64,000 nucleotides of DNA from Strix aluco. Lineage: Eukaryota > Chordata > Aves > Strigiformes > Strigidae. The translations under genes and the position numbers were made by a program. This document shows positions 25,383 to 36,300 of the stretch, piece after piece (position 1 is the stretch's first letter; each line of letters opens with the position of its first letter). The notes below the pieces were generated by a model that worked only from the letters and a program-made list of their open reading frames with translations, was not told the DNA's origin and searched no databases. The DNA lies in assembly GCF_031877795.1 (NCBI RefSeq), contig NC_133931.1, forward strand, positions 136,624,621 to 136,688,620, given 5' to 3'.

Positions 25383-25438
25383 ATGAACCCCAATGTCACC
25401 TACGCCAGTCGCAAGCGGCGGAAACCTGTGCAGAAAAT
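25383..25438 (+). CDS. AHR: Aryl hydrocarbon receptor, coding exon 1 (residues 1-18 plus 2 bases of codon 19)
   Basis: AHR is the ligand-activated bHLH-PAS transcription factor that moves from a cytosolic HSP90 complex to the nucleus, pairs with ARNT and binds GCGTG response elements. This exon encodes MNPNVTYASRKRRKPVQK. The block TYASRKRRKPVQK is shared with human AHR, and the whole stretch matches chicken AHR1 as I remember it. The RKRRK cluster (residues 10-14) is the first half of the bipartite nuclear localisation signal. The start is the first in-frame ATG, has A at -3, and no other ATG lies in the preceding 635 bp. The exon ends AAAAT before GTAAGC, a phase-2 donor. The last exonic base is T, weaker than the usual G. 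The split codon completes as ATA (Ile19), whereas I recall Thr in chicken and human. Identity is certain in family; the AHR1 paralogue call rests on memory. Confidence 0.96.
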
Positions 25439-26862
25439 GTAAGCGGCCCCGCGGGGCGGGAGGCGGGCAGGGAGGGAGGGAGGCAGAGACCGGCTCCCCG
25501 GCGGCTCCCCGTCCTGCCGCGCACCGCGCCGTGGAGGCCCGGCGGGGGCGGCCGGTGGCGCGGTGAGGTGCAGGGGCGCCCGGGAAAGGTGGTGCCTAGG
25601 GGTGCCGGCAGGGGTTTTATTGTTTTTAGCTTCCCCCTTTCCCCCTGTTAAAGAAAAAAAAAAAAAAAGGGAGTGTCGGGGCGCGGAGGGTCGAGGCGGC
25701 GGGAGGAGGGAGCGCTCGGAGCCGGCGGCGCGGCGCAGCCGGCTGACCTACATTGGGAGGCATCTGAGGTGACGGCTCCCGAGCGGTGGCTGCGCTCGCC
25801 CCACCGGAGCGGGTCCCGCGGGTGGGTGCCGCGCTCCCGCCGCCCCGCCCCACGCTGCGGCGCGCCCGGGCCGCTCCGCGGCTGCCGGCGCACTCAGGTG
25901 TCTCTGCGGGGAGCGCGGCGTCGGAGCCGGGAGAGGCTCGACCGATTCCCACCGTTTAGGGCTGGTTTTAGCCTATCCTGGAGGGCTGAACCGACTTTTA
26001 ACCCTCCGGTGCTGCATTAAATGGTTTCATTTGTTCGGCTACAGACAAACCCAAGTACTGCTGACCGGTCGAAAGAGGCCAAAAACCCCCAAAAAAGTCT
26101 GGGCGTATGGTGTTTTTTTGCTTATTAATTTATCTTTTTGAGACTCTGGGAACAGCTTAGTACCCGAGTGATTTTTTTATTCTGCACCTGCTGTAGGTTC
26201 AAGTCCTGGGCTTTGCATGCTCTGCTAAAAGTCTGGTCTCACGAGGGCGAATTTTTCAAACTAGAGGAGACGCGTAACTTGCACTTTCAACTGAAAGTCA
26301 AGAATCTATAGGTCATAAAAAGTAGCAAAGCTAAACTACTGAGTTGCAAGAAAAATAAGCAAAGCTCAGAAAATCCCCGTGTATTTCTGTGGGGTATTTC
26401 TGTAGATGTAAAATAACTGCCAAGACTACAAAAGCATTAAAGGAGGGGATGACTAATATTTAATGAAATTTGGTTGTGAAGGATATGTTTTTAGACTTAT
26501 AGCAGACAACTGTCTTGGGGGGAGGGAAATTAGCTTGAGTTCTTGCTTCTTTATGGTTGGAGTTGTTAGAATGAATACGTTTACATAGCTGGGTTTTCAC
26601 CCAACAAATTAACACAGAAAGTCTAAAAATGCTTTTTTTTTTTTTTTTGTTTAAAATTCCCTTGCTAGAAGATACATTCATTATGAGAATAGTAGTGTGT
26701 GCTTTTTTGACCATTCATTTACAAATAAAAATGTAGAGATACCTAACTAAATTCACGCTGTAGAGCTGGATTTTAAGAATGAAATGAGTGTTTTTTCCTG
26801 AAGAAATAAAAAAATGTATTAGCCACATTTGTAGACTACTAGTAGCTAAAGGCAAATAATTC

Positions 26863-26869
26863 TTGCGTG
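26863..26869 (+). promoter_or_regulatory. Partial XRE core TTGCGTG in intron 1
   Basis: This matches TNGCGTG but is followed by T rather than the preferred A or C. The surroundings are AT-rich, with no supporting motif seen. Confidence 0.2.
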
Positions 26870-28168
26870 TTCTGATTGTGAAAGAGTGAGGTGTTCTGCC
26901 TTGCTGGTAAGATCACTTAATGTCTGGCTTACTATTAAACTCTGGTTAGCCTTGGTTAGAGGATGCGAAACCTTCTCTTTTCGGTTACTGTAGTATCTAC
27001 ATAAGTAATCCTTTTCTGTGTATCTCCTCTTTATGTAAGTTGGCTGAGCTTCTCTGATTAGTTGATCTTGAAGCCTTTTTTTATTACTAATGGGACCATT
27101 TTATCTACTGAGGGACTTTGCCCTTTAGGACCAAAGGGAGATAGTAGGTGTTTCTTCTTAAAATAAAAGTATTCATGTTAAAATAGTTTGCTCACCAATA
27201 AATTGAAGTGGAGGCTGGTTATTAACCCACCTTGCTTGGGTTACTAGAAATTATTTTTATGCAAGACAGATAGATGTCACATGTAATGCTTATATGTTTC
27301 TTTCCTTCTCAGAATGGCTATGCTCTTTGGGTGCTTATTATGTTAGACCAAACTTGCAGAACATTGCTAGTGGTTCAGAGGGCCCCAATTTCTCACATAA
27401 CTAATCACAGACCATACCTTTAGGCCAAAAATATGGGAGAGGTAATAAGCTGTTCTAACTGATTAGGGCAGGAAGGGAAGATGTACTTGCTGCTGGTTAA
27501 TAAAGGTTTGATACTACTGTGATTTTAATCTGCTTGAAGTTGATATTTCCTCCCCCAATAGAATTCACCACTCTTCAAAAAAAAAAAAAAGTAATACATT
27601 ATTTGGGCTAGTACCTTTTATAGAAGAAACTGTTTTATTTGCCATACTTTGAATGGAGCATGATAATGGGTAACCTGTGGCAATAAGCAGCTAGTTTATA
27701 GAAATGGAAAAAGCTATTCATATAATGCCATAGTTGCCATAGAACAAAATGAGGTAGAAGAAATACTTCTTGCTTCAGGTGCAAATAACTCATTAAAGCC
27801 ACAGTGGTAACTCAAAACCAGTTTAAGAAACTTTTCCCCTGCAACTGCCCATTTTCTTATGTGCAATGTAAAGAACTGAACTTGAGAGGGAATCTCGGGC
27901 TATTGCCTGACAGTGCAGAGTGTTGAAATGAGCTTTTTTTTTTTATTTATTCCGTAGGGAATTACAGTATCAGAGCTGAAAAAGAAAAGCAATCATGGAG
28001 GAACTTAATAGGCAACTGTTCCTGCAGTTCATCTTGTTACCTTGTCATCTGAAAAGAAAAAAAAAAAAAGGGCCCGCTAAATCATGTGCACTCCAATTGC
28101 TACAGAAATCACTTTCTTAAAACCTCGGAGTCTTTAAATTTCCTCCCCATTTCATGTTTGAACAAGGC

Positions 28169-28187
28169 GAGTCCCCCTGGTGGCAGC
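28169..28187 (-). promoter_or_regulatory. CTCF-like binding motif in AHR intron 1
   Basis: The + strand reads CCCCCTGGTGGC at 28,173-28,184, flanked by GAGT and AGCGCG. Read on the - strand it is GCCACCAGGGGG, an essentially complete match to the CTCF core CCACCAGGGGG(C). It lies in otherwise AT-rich intron, 2.7 kb into intron 1, so it stands out from its background. Orientation would be antisense to AHR. Confidence 0.6.
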
Positions 28188-29189
28188 GCGTCTGTGGGGT
28201 GTTTCACTCCCCACTGAAGCTTGGAGAGCAATGGGTGGCCCCTGCTTGCCTTTTTTTTTTTTTTTAAAGAACTGAATTCTTTTGCTCTAGTGATTAACTG
28301 AACTGCTGAATTAATATACTAGTATTGTAGTAGGAAGGATAAAATGGAAATTTTGTGGAAGTGGGGTTTAATGTAGATAGTTTCTAATATGTGGATGGAT
28401 CTATATGGATGCTATATAAATGTAACTCCACCTTGTAGTTTTTATAGTTTTCTGCCTAGTAGCTCTGATTTGCCTTATTTCTTTTTGTTTTTTTCCCAGT
28501 GTTTGGATAAGAATTGTTTTGCATAACTGGATAAATGTAATAGACAAAGAATGGGGTAAGGAGGTCTAATAGCTTCATACCATGCAGGTGTGAAAAGCGT
28601 AATGGCATGTTTCTTTAGCAGACTAAATAAGAAATAATGATATGATTTTGTTCTGTGTTGGCTTAAATCTGTTTATGATATTAAATACTGCAGAGAAAAA
28701 TGTTTGACTGGTTGATCCTTAATTGTGAGTAGACATAATAATTTTGAAAGCAGTGCAGAGAGATTTGAATTTTTAAAAGGAAACTGTTTATTTATTCTTT
28801 TAAGGCAAACAAACAAGAAGTGCCAGAACAAGCTTTCAAAATGGAAGTTCATCAGAAAAGAAAAATAATCATTAAAAGATTCCTTTGTGTAAAGCAATAT
28901 CTGCTACAAACAGCAGTTTGCACCTCTTATTTGAAACAGAGGCAATAAAGCTGTTTTCATATGTAGGATAAACTTATTATATATAAATAATAACCTTGCC
29001 AGTCTTGGGGTACCTGTATGTTACATGTAGACTGATACTTAAAATTCACTATTTTTAAGGTTTGTGGGTTTTTTTGGTTGTTGGTATTTGGTCAGTGCTT
29101 CCTGCAAAAGTATACTTTTCAGAAAGGTAATTTGCAGTAAACGGTGGTAGACGAATGTGGATAACATGCTTGGTAGATAGGAACATACT

Positions 29190-29203
29190 CCCCCCCCCCC
29201 CCC
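29190..29203. repeat. 14-base C homopolymer in intron 1
   Basis: An uninterrupted C run lies in otherwise AT-rich intron. It is a likely site of length variation or of sequencing and assembly error. Confidence 0.9.
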
Positions 29204-29906
29204 ATTTCCAAATAGCTTTGGCTTGTCATCTTAATAATGAAATACATTAAAACTGAGTGTGAAACTTGCATTCTTCGTTAGAAGTCTGGCTGTCTCTATC
29301 ACTGGTGGAGTCCTTCATACACTAAAACAACCTGAGCAAACTAAAACTCTGTTTACTCCTGAAGGACAAACAATTGCCCAGCATCAGATGAGTAGCACAC
29401 TGCTGATTGAGTGAGGTTTCTTTAGTAAAAAGAAAAAACAACTTTATCCCTTCAGCGGCTTAAATCTTTGCTGGTTTCACAGCCTTCTAAAGGAACCACT
29501 GGAAAGGGTCTCTTGCCCCTTCAAGATAAGTTAACAGCAACTTTTGATCGAGGAGGTCGATAGTCTGTGTCATATCTGTTGCTTCCAAAGGAATCGTCAG
29601 CTGAATATTCAGTAATCGTAATTTTGGTGTGGGAAATAAGAGTGATATTAGCTTAGAATTATTTTTCAGTTGCTAAAGGATGTCACCTGCTACAATACTT
29701 GCTTAGTGGTAACTGCTGCATTTCATATACCTGACCTACACTGAATTAAATAATATACATAAGAATAACATGTTATTGCATGTACTATTAAGTATGGGAT
29801 GAAAAATATATGTAGCTGAAAAGATTCAATCCATTAGCTAGGTGTCATGTATGTTCTTCCTTATGTCCTGTTTTCCTAAGCAATAAAACAGTTCTGGTGA
29901 GCTTCT

Positions 29907-29942
29907 AATTAGTTTTTTTAAACAGAATTAGTTTTTTTAACA
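29907..29942. repeat. Tandem duplication, 19-bp spacing, in intron 1
   Basis: AATTAGTTTTTTTAA occurs at 29,907-29,921 and again at 29,926-29,940, with adjoining bases partly conserved. It is AT-rich slippage-type sequence. Confidence 0.7.
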
Positions 29943-30975
29943 TGTCATGCTCTCTTTAGTGCTGCTCTTGCACATTCTTTTATTTTCTGACTTTATTTTG
30001 CACTTTAGTCTTGTTAATAAGGTATCATGCTTTTCAGTGCTTGGTTGTTGGTGGTTTTTTTCTTTTCAAAGTTTTTGTTGTCATATTATGAACAAAATAA
30101 ATTTGTGCTTTATTTTCAGTTTTTCAAAGAACTGCTTCAATTTCCTTTTAAAGAAATACAAATCAGCATGTAAATATTGAAACTTATTTTGGCCTTTTGA
30201 TAATAATTAACTTGGGTACTTGTGCACTTTCTTTTTAATAATTTTGTGTTGTTAATATCTGTAAAGGCGTACATGGTAAGCATGTGTAATAAAAACTTCT
30301 GATTAAGTAGCCTGTAACAAACCTGTGAAAATAGTAGTCAGCTAATGAAGGCAAATCCTTTAGAGTTGTTAAAAGAAGAATGAAGACTGCTTGCTTGTCT
30401 TGCAGCTGTTGGATGATAAGGATTGTAGCTCAGTTCGGAGAGACAGAGTGTACAGAGACCTCTGGCCTTTGATTAGGGAATTCAAATTTCCTGTGAAAGG
30501 TAAAAGATCAAGAACTGAAAAATCAGCTTATCCATTCCCTCCCTTAGTTTTTTCTTTTCTTTTTAAATAAAATACATGCATGGATTTAGTCTTGACGTAG
30601 CATGTAATTTTCCTTGAAGATAATTTTCTGCAACACAGCTAGAGCTGTCTTTAGCATCAGGGGTTTACATAAGTGGATAGAAAACGGTTTAGCTTGCTAC
30701 TTATGCCCCTGGCATTTCCACCCTTACTTCCTTCATCACTGAAGGATCCGTTTTTATATAATAGATTTTAGTTGTGTGACAAAGGAGAAAATTAGGGAAA
30801 AACAGTGTTTAATTTAGAGGGAGAGAACATGGTAAGATTTATGCTGCAAGTACCAGTAACTTAATGTTCAGAAATGCTGTATAGTGCACATAGAAAATCC
30901 ATATGCTTTGATCTAGTTAGAAGTAAGAAAGAGAAATCATTAGAAAGTAAAGCAAACCCAATTAGATCTAACTAA

Positions 30976-31032
30976 CAACTTGATGAGATAACTGCACAGT
31001 GACAAGATAGTTTCAGCTATCTTGTCAAGTTG
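30976..31032. repeat. Extended inverted repeat in AHR intron 1
   Basis: TGACAAGATAG (31,000-31,010) and CTATCTTGTCA (31,017-31,027) are perfect 11-bp arms around TTTCAG. Outside them CAACTTG near 30,977 and CAAGTTG at 31,026-31,032 are also complementary, though the left side has about 17 unpaired bases. The structure would form a long hairpin in the intron RNA. Confidence 0.8.
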
Positions 31033-33198
31033 CCTATAGAAGTTTTAAGCAAAGCAGAGGACAGTTGTGAAAATAGAGAAGTCTGGTATTTAGAGCTAAT
31101 TTATTTGGAAAAGATTGCATGTTTTGAATGATATCCATGGGGACCTTCACTTTTTGGAAGCAGAGCTGTTCAGTTTGATAGTAGTGAGCTGTTCACTCAT
31201 TGTTATACAACTGTTACGTGCTTAAAGTTTGGAATTTATAATTCTGTCTCTACGTTTATGGCAGTTTAATACATTAAAAATATTTATGAAGTAACTTTTA
31301 ATGATAATGGTAATGTTTGGTGATTTTGAACTTTATTTTGTTGTGGTTGTATTTAAATTGTGTTGATCATATATCTTGTACAAGTGGTATCCTGCCAGAA
31401 TAAGAGAACGTCAAGAAAGCTTTACTAAATTATTTTAAATTTAATATTCACTTGGAGATACTGTGAGCTGCAGGTCTCAAAGTCAGGGCTTGTGACCGAA
31501 GCATGCATCTAACTGAATATTTAGTTTCTCATCCATTGCAGTTGGTGATGAACCTGTGTTTTTTTCAAGAGGTAGAATTTTCATATTTCTTGATTCATCT
31601 GTTTTCCCCACTCTTCCAATGTTTTTTGGATAAAGCTCTACTAGAACTGTGTCCTAGACAATTTTTAGCCTGCAGCAAGCTTAACTTTATCCATCTGGGG
31701 AGTAAGTAGTTGCTGCCGATGTATTATATTTCTGTGTGTTAACAACATTTTGTATTATGGCATCTTCAAGTTTTGAGGCCCCACATAAGGAGCATGCCTC
31801 CTTTAATGTGCAAAAGGGCAGCCGTAGTGTTAGGGAACAGGCAGCCAGGCTTAAGTGCAAGTTTTTGACAAGTGACGCTTGAATAAACAATGCCTGTATA
31901 AAGAAGGGCTTGAATTTTAAACTAACAAGAAGTGTAATTGAAACATAAAGTAAAACCAAGCTAAAAATAGGAATGTCCACTCTATCACTACTTACTTGAC
32001 TGAAATACAAGATGAAATTATTTTTCATATGGTTTACTTTCAGCAGTCACAAAAATAACTAGTGGAGCTTTTGAAATTTCTCATCGTAAAACTGATATAA
32101 GGATGAAGCTTGGAAACAGACTAAATGAAATACTGAAGAAAATAACTGCTGAAAGTCTGTATGCTTGGTATTTTCGTGAGTAGTACATTTTGCAGAACCA
32201 ACATGCCTGTGAGTGGTACAAATTGGTAACTGCTGCAGATCTCAAGTAGAACTGCAATACTGGAAAAGTGAGAATGAATCACTCTTCTAATTAGAAAACT
32301 GTTTAATAAATATCATGAAATCTACTATGGCTTGTGCAGATAAATTATTTGGTTTCAGTATTGATTGTAATGACTAATTATAATTCAAATGAGTAGGGGT
32401 TTAAACCCGCTCCTAGAATTCTGTGTACATGGGAGGGTGTGAGTATCCAAGTATCTGGAATTGGAGCTCAGGATGGATATGAATGGAAAATAGCAAGTTG
32501 GAAAAAACTTTATAGTGTAATTCATCATGGAAAGCTTTTTAAATTGTACTTTGTAAGGTACAAAGGCATGCATTCAATCATGCCATACTCAAATGAAATG
32601 CCTTCAGCTGCGAGGTGACTTAAAGGATGAGCTCAATAGTGTTTGCTACACAGATTTTACCTGCTGACTGAGCTGTATCTCTTGTTTTCTTGTGCAGTTT
32701 TGGATGCCTCATTGTCTAGCAAGTTACTAAAACTTTTGTTCTATTCATTTGACAATGGCCTGTTCCAAACGGCAAAAATTAGGGACACCTGTGAAAAATT
32801 GTACTTGAAGTGAAAAAGTGTACTGTCAAATGCATTTGTACACAAATATTACCAAAAGTTATTGTAATATGACCATTTGGAAGAATTAGTGACATTTGAG
32901 TGAAAGTGTAAGAAGCTTTTAATAAGAAACGCTGAATCTCAGAGGTTTCAAATGTTCATTATGTGTTCAAGTAGCCATTGTAGCTCTGCTCCATTTAACA
33001 GTGTGTGTGTTGGAGGTGGGGGTTAAGCCATCTTAGATTAATTTTTTTTTTTTTTCCAGTGGGAAACAGAAGTCACTTGGGAAGAACATTCTGCTTGTTA
33101 AAGTTTAAAAGACAATTTGTAACATTAGGTTTGGCGAATATTTACCTTCATTTTGGGAGGGAACTTACATTTATATTGTGTTTGGTTTTTTGCCACAG

Positions 33199-33386
33199 AG
33201 TGAAGCCATCCCCAGCTGAAGGAGTCAAGTCCAATCCATCCAAGAGACACAGGGACCGCTTGAATGCAGAGTTGGACCGCTTGGCTAGCCTTCTGCCTTT
33301 CCCTCAAGATGTTATCGCCAAATTGGATAAGCTGTCTGTGCTTAGGCTTAGTGTCAGTTACCTGAGAGCCAAAAGCTTTTTTGACG
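33199..33386 (+). CDS. AHR: Aryl hydrocarbon receptor, coding exon 2 (bHLH region, residues 19-81)
   Basis: The exon is 188 bp: one base finishing codon 19, 62 full codons and one base of codon 82. It follows a TTTTTTGCCACAG acceptor and ends at GAC-G before GTAAGG, so it enters in phase 2 and leaves in phase 1. The protein runs [20 protein letters not shown] and on to [15 protein letters not shown] (about residues 33-41) is the basic region that contacts the GCGTG half-site and forms the second half of the nuclear localisation signal. Helix 1 ([11 protein letters not shown]), a loop ([10 protein letters not shown]) and helix 2 ([17 protein letters not shown]) follow. [11 protein letters not shown] (about 61-71) corresponds to the leucine-rich nuclear export signal described in mammals. 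No stop, frameshift or missing key residue is seen. Relative to human it carries Ala for Thr in LNAELDR and Ala for Asn in DVIAKLDK. Confidence 0.97.
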
Positions 33387-36300
33387 GTAAGGGTTGGGAA
33401 TTTATTTGTTTTTTGGACTGCTTGTAGAATTCTGTTCATACTGTATGGTGATTTCAGCTGTTTTAAGTACTTAAAACTGTAAAATGTATCTGTATTTTAA
33501 TGGAATGTCCAGTTGTGTGGTTATATACAATGTAACTGTATAAAGTAAGCTTTCAAGTTTCTTGAAAACCAAATGTAACTACTTATATTTCACTTATATC
33601 ACCAGTCTTTCAAAGCTTTGCATTTGGAAGTAATACTGTTATTGAGTCTTTCAGTCCTTTTCCTTAGACTTTCAAAGATACTTACGAGATTTGTTTTCCC
33701 CTCTCAAAATTGCCTTCATAAAACTATTACTGTTCGAAACATGTCTTATGAGTTCCCATTAGCTGTATGTTTTGCTTAATGATGCATCAAAAATTGCTTT
33801 GTTTTGATATGAAGTAATTGCTAGTGCCCCTTCCTACAGTTTATTGCAAAGGTGACTTGTAAAGAAGAGGCAAAGTCTTTACTGTGTTCAAGCCCTGATT
33901 AATGCAGGGTATGAGGCATTAAGATGACAGCTAAGGTTCTCTAGTTGTGTGAGCAGGTTTTCACTTACCCCAGCCCTGTCAAGGGTAGTACAGCAGCGCT
34001 CAGAGTAGTAATCGGGCCAGAAGCACATATTCTCTTGCACCATCTAAGAGCTGGCCAAGGAGTTCTACCTGTTCCTTCACTACCTGAGGTGTTCTGTTGG
34101 GTGAGACGCAATGGCTGGCTTCATGCCAGTTTCTTCAAAAGCAGAAATAGTCTGATCCTTTTCATTGCTGGAATAAAGCAGGGAGCTTGTATTTAAATAA
34201 CTGTCCTTTTTTTATCAGTCAATGAAGTTTTACACTATTATACTGAAGGTGGAATTATATTGATCAGCTGTAACACAGGAATCTTGCTTGAAATGGAGTT
34301 GATATTAAATTGCAAGGTTTTTTTTTTTTTACTGTTTTTTTGGACATTAAAATAACCTCTGTCCTCATCAGTTTAAGATTTAGTGTTTCAGCCTCATGAC
34401 AGTGACTCCATACTATGGATGGAAGGACTGAAGAAGCCTAACCACCTAAGATAGTTCCACTTTTTCCTGCAGGAGTACAGAACATTTATTTTCATTTATT
34501 GAGTCTACTGGCTTCAATTTAGTAATGCTTATAAATTTATATCCTGTGTTTTATTGCTTGAACAATATATGCAAATATCTTGATTTCTGCTTGAGGACGG
34601 TTCTTAGTATGGAATCTACTCAAAGCTAGAGTTGGTCAAATATTTCTAACAGTGTTTTTTCAAATGAAAATATTTGCTCCCATTAAATGAAAGAGTTCTC
34701 TTGGCACGTCAGTTTCATCAAAGTCTGTCTGAGACATTGTGCCAGGTTGACTGTCATAAAAAAAAATTATTTGGCTTGTCTGTGCTCTCTTGGTGAGTTG
34801 AAGGAGAAGTTTTAGTCTCAAAATTTTTTTAAAAACAAATTATGTATTCTGAAATAAATGCATGATTGCAAGCTTTTTCCCTTACTTGGGATGGAGTGAT
34901 AATAGCAAATCTCAATTTCTGATGCATTGGAAGTGCTTGATTTTTTGTTTCTTCCCCACCCCCATACTCCCCCCCTGTTAAAAATTTGCACTTGAAGGTC
35001 CTGGAATTAAAGGGGTTTAAGGCTATGATTTCTGTATAGGAAAAAAAATTCATGGCTTTAAGCTGTAAAGAGACAGCCAGAATCACTTCACACCAAAATT
35101 TACATCAGTTGCTTGTTTCTGATTTGAGCACAAAGGTAGCTTTCAGTTTTTTAGAGTGGTGATGAATTAGATGTGCAATTTAACTCTTGAGGATCCAGAA
35201 CTGAAGTCAACCTGTGTTTTCAACTCGGTAGCATACTATTAGGATGGTATCCCTGTCAGACAAACACATGCAGCTAATGTTACCATACTGGACCACAGCT
35301 GTAGAACAGAGGGTATTTAATTGTGATATAATGAATTAAGTAGTAGCAGAATTTTGATTTGCCTCATAGGAAGGGATTTTTCAAGCAACAAGTAATATGC
35401 TAAGTACATTACAGCAGAATATTTTTCATATAGTCTCCATAAAATAGAAAAGCCCGGTAAACAGGAAAAGATAAATAATTTGTTGTTGCTTATCTTGTAT
35501 AAGACATTTTGAACAGTATGAGATGAAGCAAGTTCAATTTCTACCTTCAGATAGAATAGCTTCAGTAGAAGCTGTCTTAACCTATTTCAGCAGAAAAAGG
35601 CTTTTTGCTACTTCTTTTCAGGCCTTTGAACTGTAGGACTACAAATCAGGTTAGTAATCAGTATCTATCTGAAGGTGTTTAAAGGCTAACATCAATGACT
35701 AAAGTGAAGATAAACAGGAGTGACCAACCTATGATAGATCCAGTATTGAAAATGAGTTCTTTTATACTGTTTTAATGTACTTAAATAACATGGAATCTAT
35801 TTCAGTTGAAACTTACCCTCCAAAAGATAAATTAGTGCTTTGAAGTACAGAATTAACAAATTTCCTGAAAACCCCTAGGTTAGAGTTTCACCATCTGTCT
35901 GTGCAGTGCTGCTTACAGAACTGTTTTTTTGAAGGAATGTTTTGTGTAGTTAAATATTTGCAGAAAGCCTTATAGAATAAATCTTAACAAATCTTGAATC
36001 TCACAAGAGTGAGCGCTAGATTGTCACCTTGAGTGCCTAGACTGAGCCAACAGGTCCACTTTATTAACGCAGCATGCTGAAGTAAAGGGAAACGCTGAAT
36101 GAATAACAGGATACAAATGGGGGGTGTGTAAATTCCTGCGGAAAGTAAAATATAAACGCGTAATCATATGATCTTGCTTGAAAGGAAACCCAAGTTTTTG
36201 CTGTAACAATAGATATTTTTTCAAAGAAAACACTTGCATTTTTCCAAGTTTAAATAATCCAGAGTGAATGTCTGTTTTCTGAAGGCGGAAATCTGGGGGG

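Larger units (their letters stand above)
23291..25960. promoter_or_regulatory. AHR: CpG island spanning the AHR promoter, 5'UTR and exon 1
   Basis: Composition shifts abruptly from AT-rich flanks to dense G+C with many CpG dinucleotides at about 23.29 kb and falls back at about 25.96 kb. The island covers roughly 2 kb upstream of the start codon, exon 1 and the first 520 bp of intron 1. It contains G runs, C runs and repeated GC boxes and no clear TATA box near the inferred start. This fits the TATA-less, Sp1-dependent promoter known for mammalian AHR. The long ORFs here on both strands reflect the scarcity of stop codons in GC-rich DNA. Edges were judged by eye. Confidence 0.9.
25439..33198 (+). 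other. AHR: AHR intron 1 (7,760 bp, phase 2)
   Basis: The intron is bounded by GTAAGC at the donor and TTTTTTGCCACAG at the acceptor. Its first ~520 bp still belong to the CpG island; the rest is AT-rich. It contains a CTCF-like motif (28,169-28,187), an 11-bp perfect inverted repeat (31,000-31,027), a TTGCGTG response-element core (26,863-26,869), a 14-base C run (29,190-29,203) and A/T homopolymers. A second, stronger-looking acceptor (14 T then CCAG) lies 139 bp before exon 2. I see no other exon. Confidence 0.9.

Noticed and set aside
24554..25399. 281-codon antisense ORF across the AHR promoter and start codon
   Set aside because: The sequence is low-complexity Pro/Ala/Arg/Gly caused by GC-rich DNA with few stop codons; several other frames here are equally open.
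23309..26020. Many other GC-rich ORFs in the CpG island, up to 178 codons on the + strand
   Set aside because: They overlap each other in all frames, have biased low-complexity composition and resemble no known protein.
33005..33427. 140-codon ORF containing the whole exon 2 frame plus intron on both sides
   Set aside because: Only the 33,199-33,386 part is AHR. The upstream part is intron that happens to be open, begins at GTG rather than ATG, and clear splice sites bound the exon.
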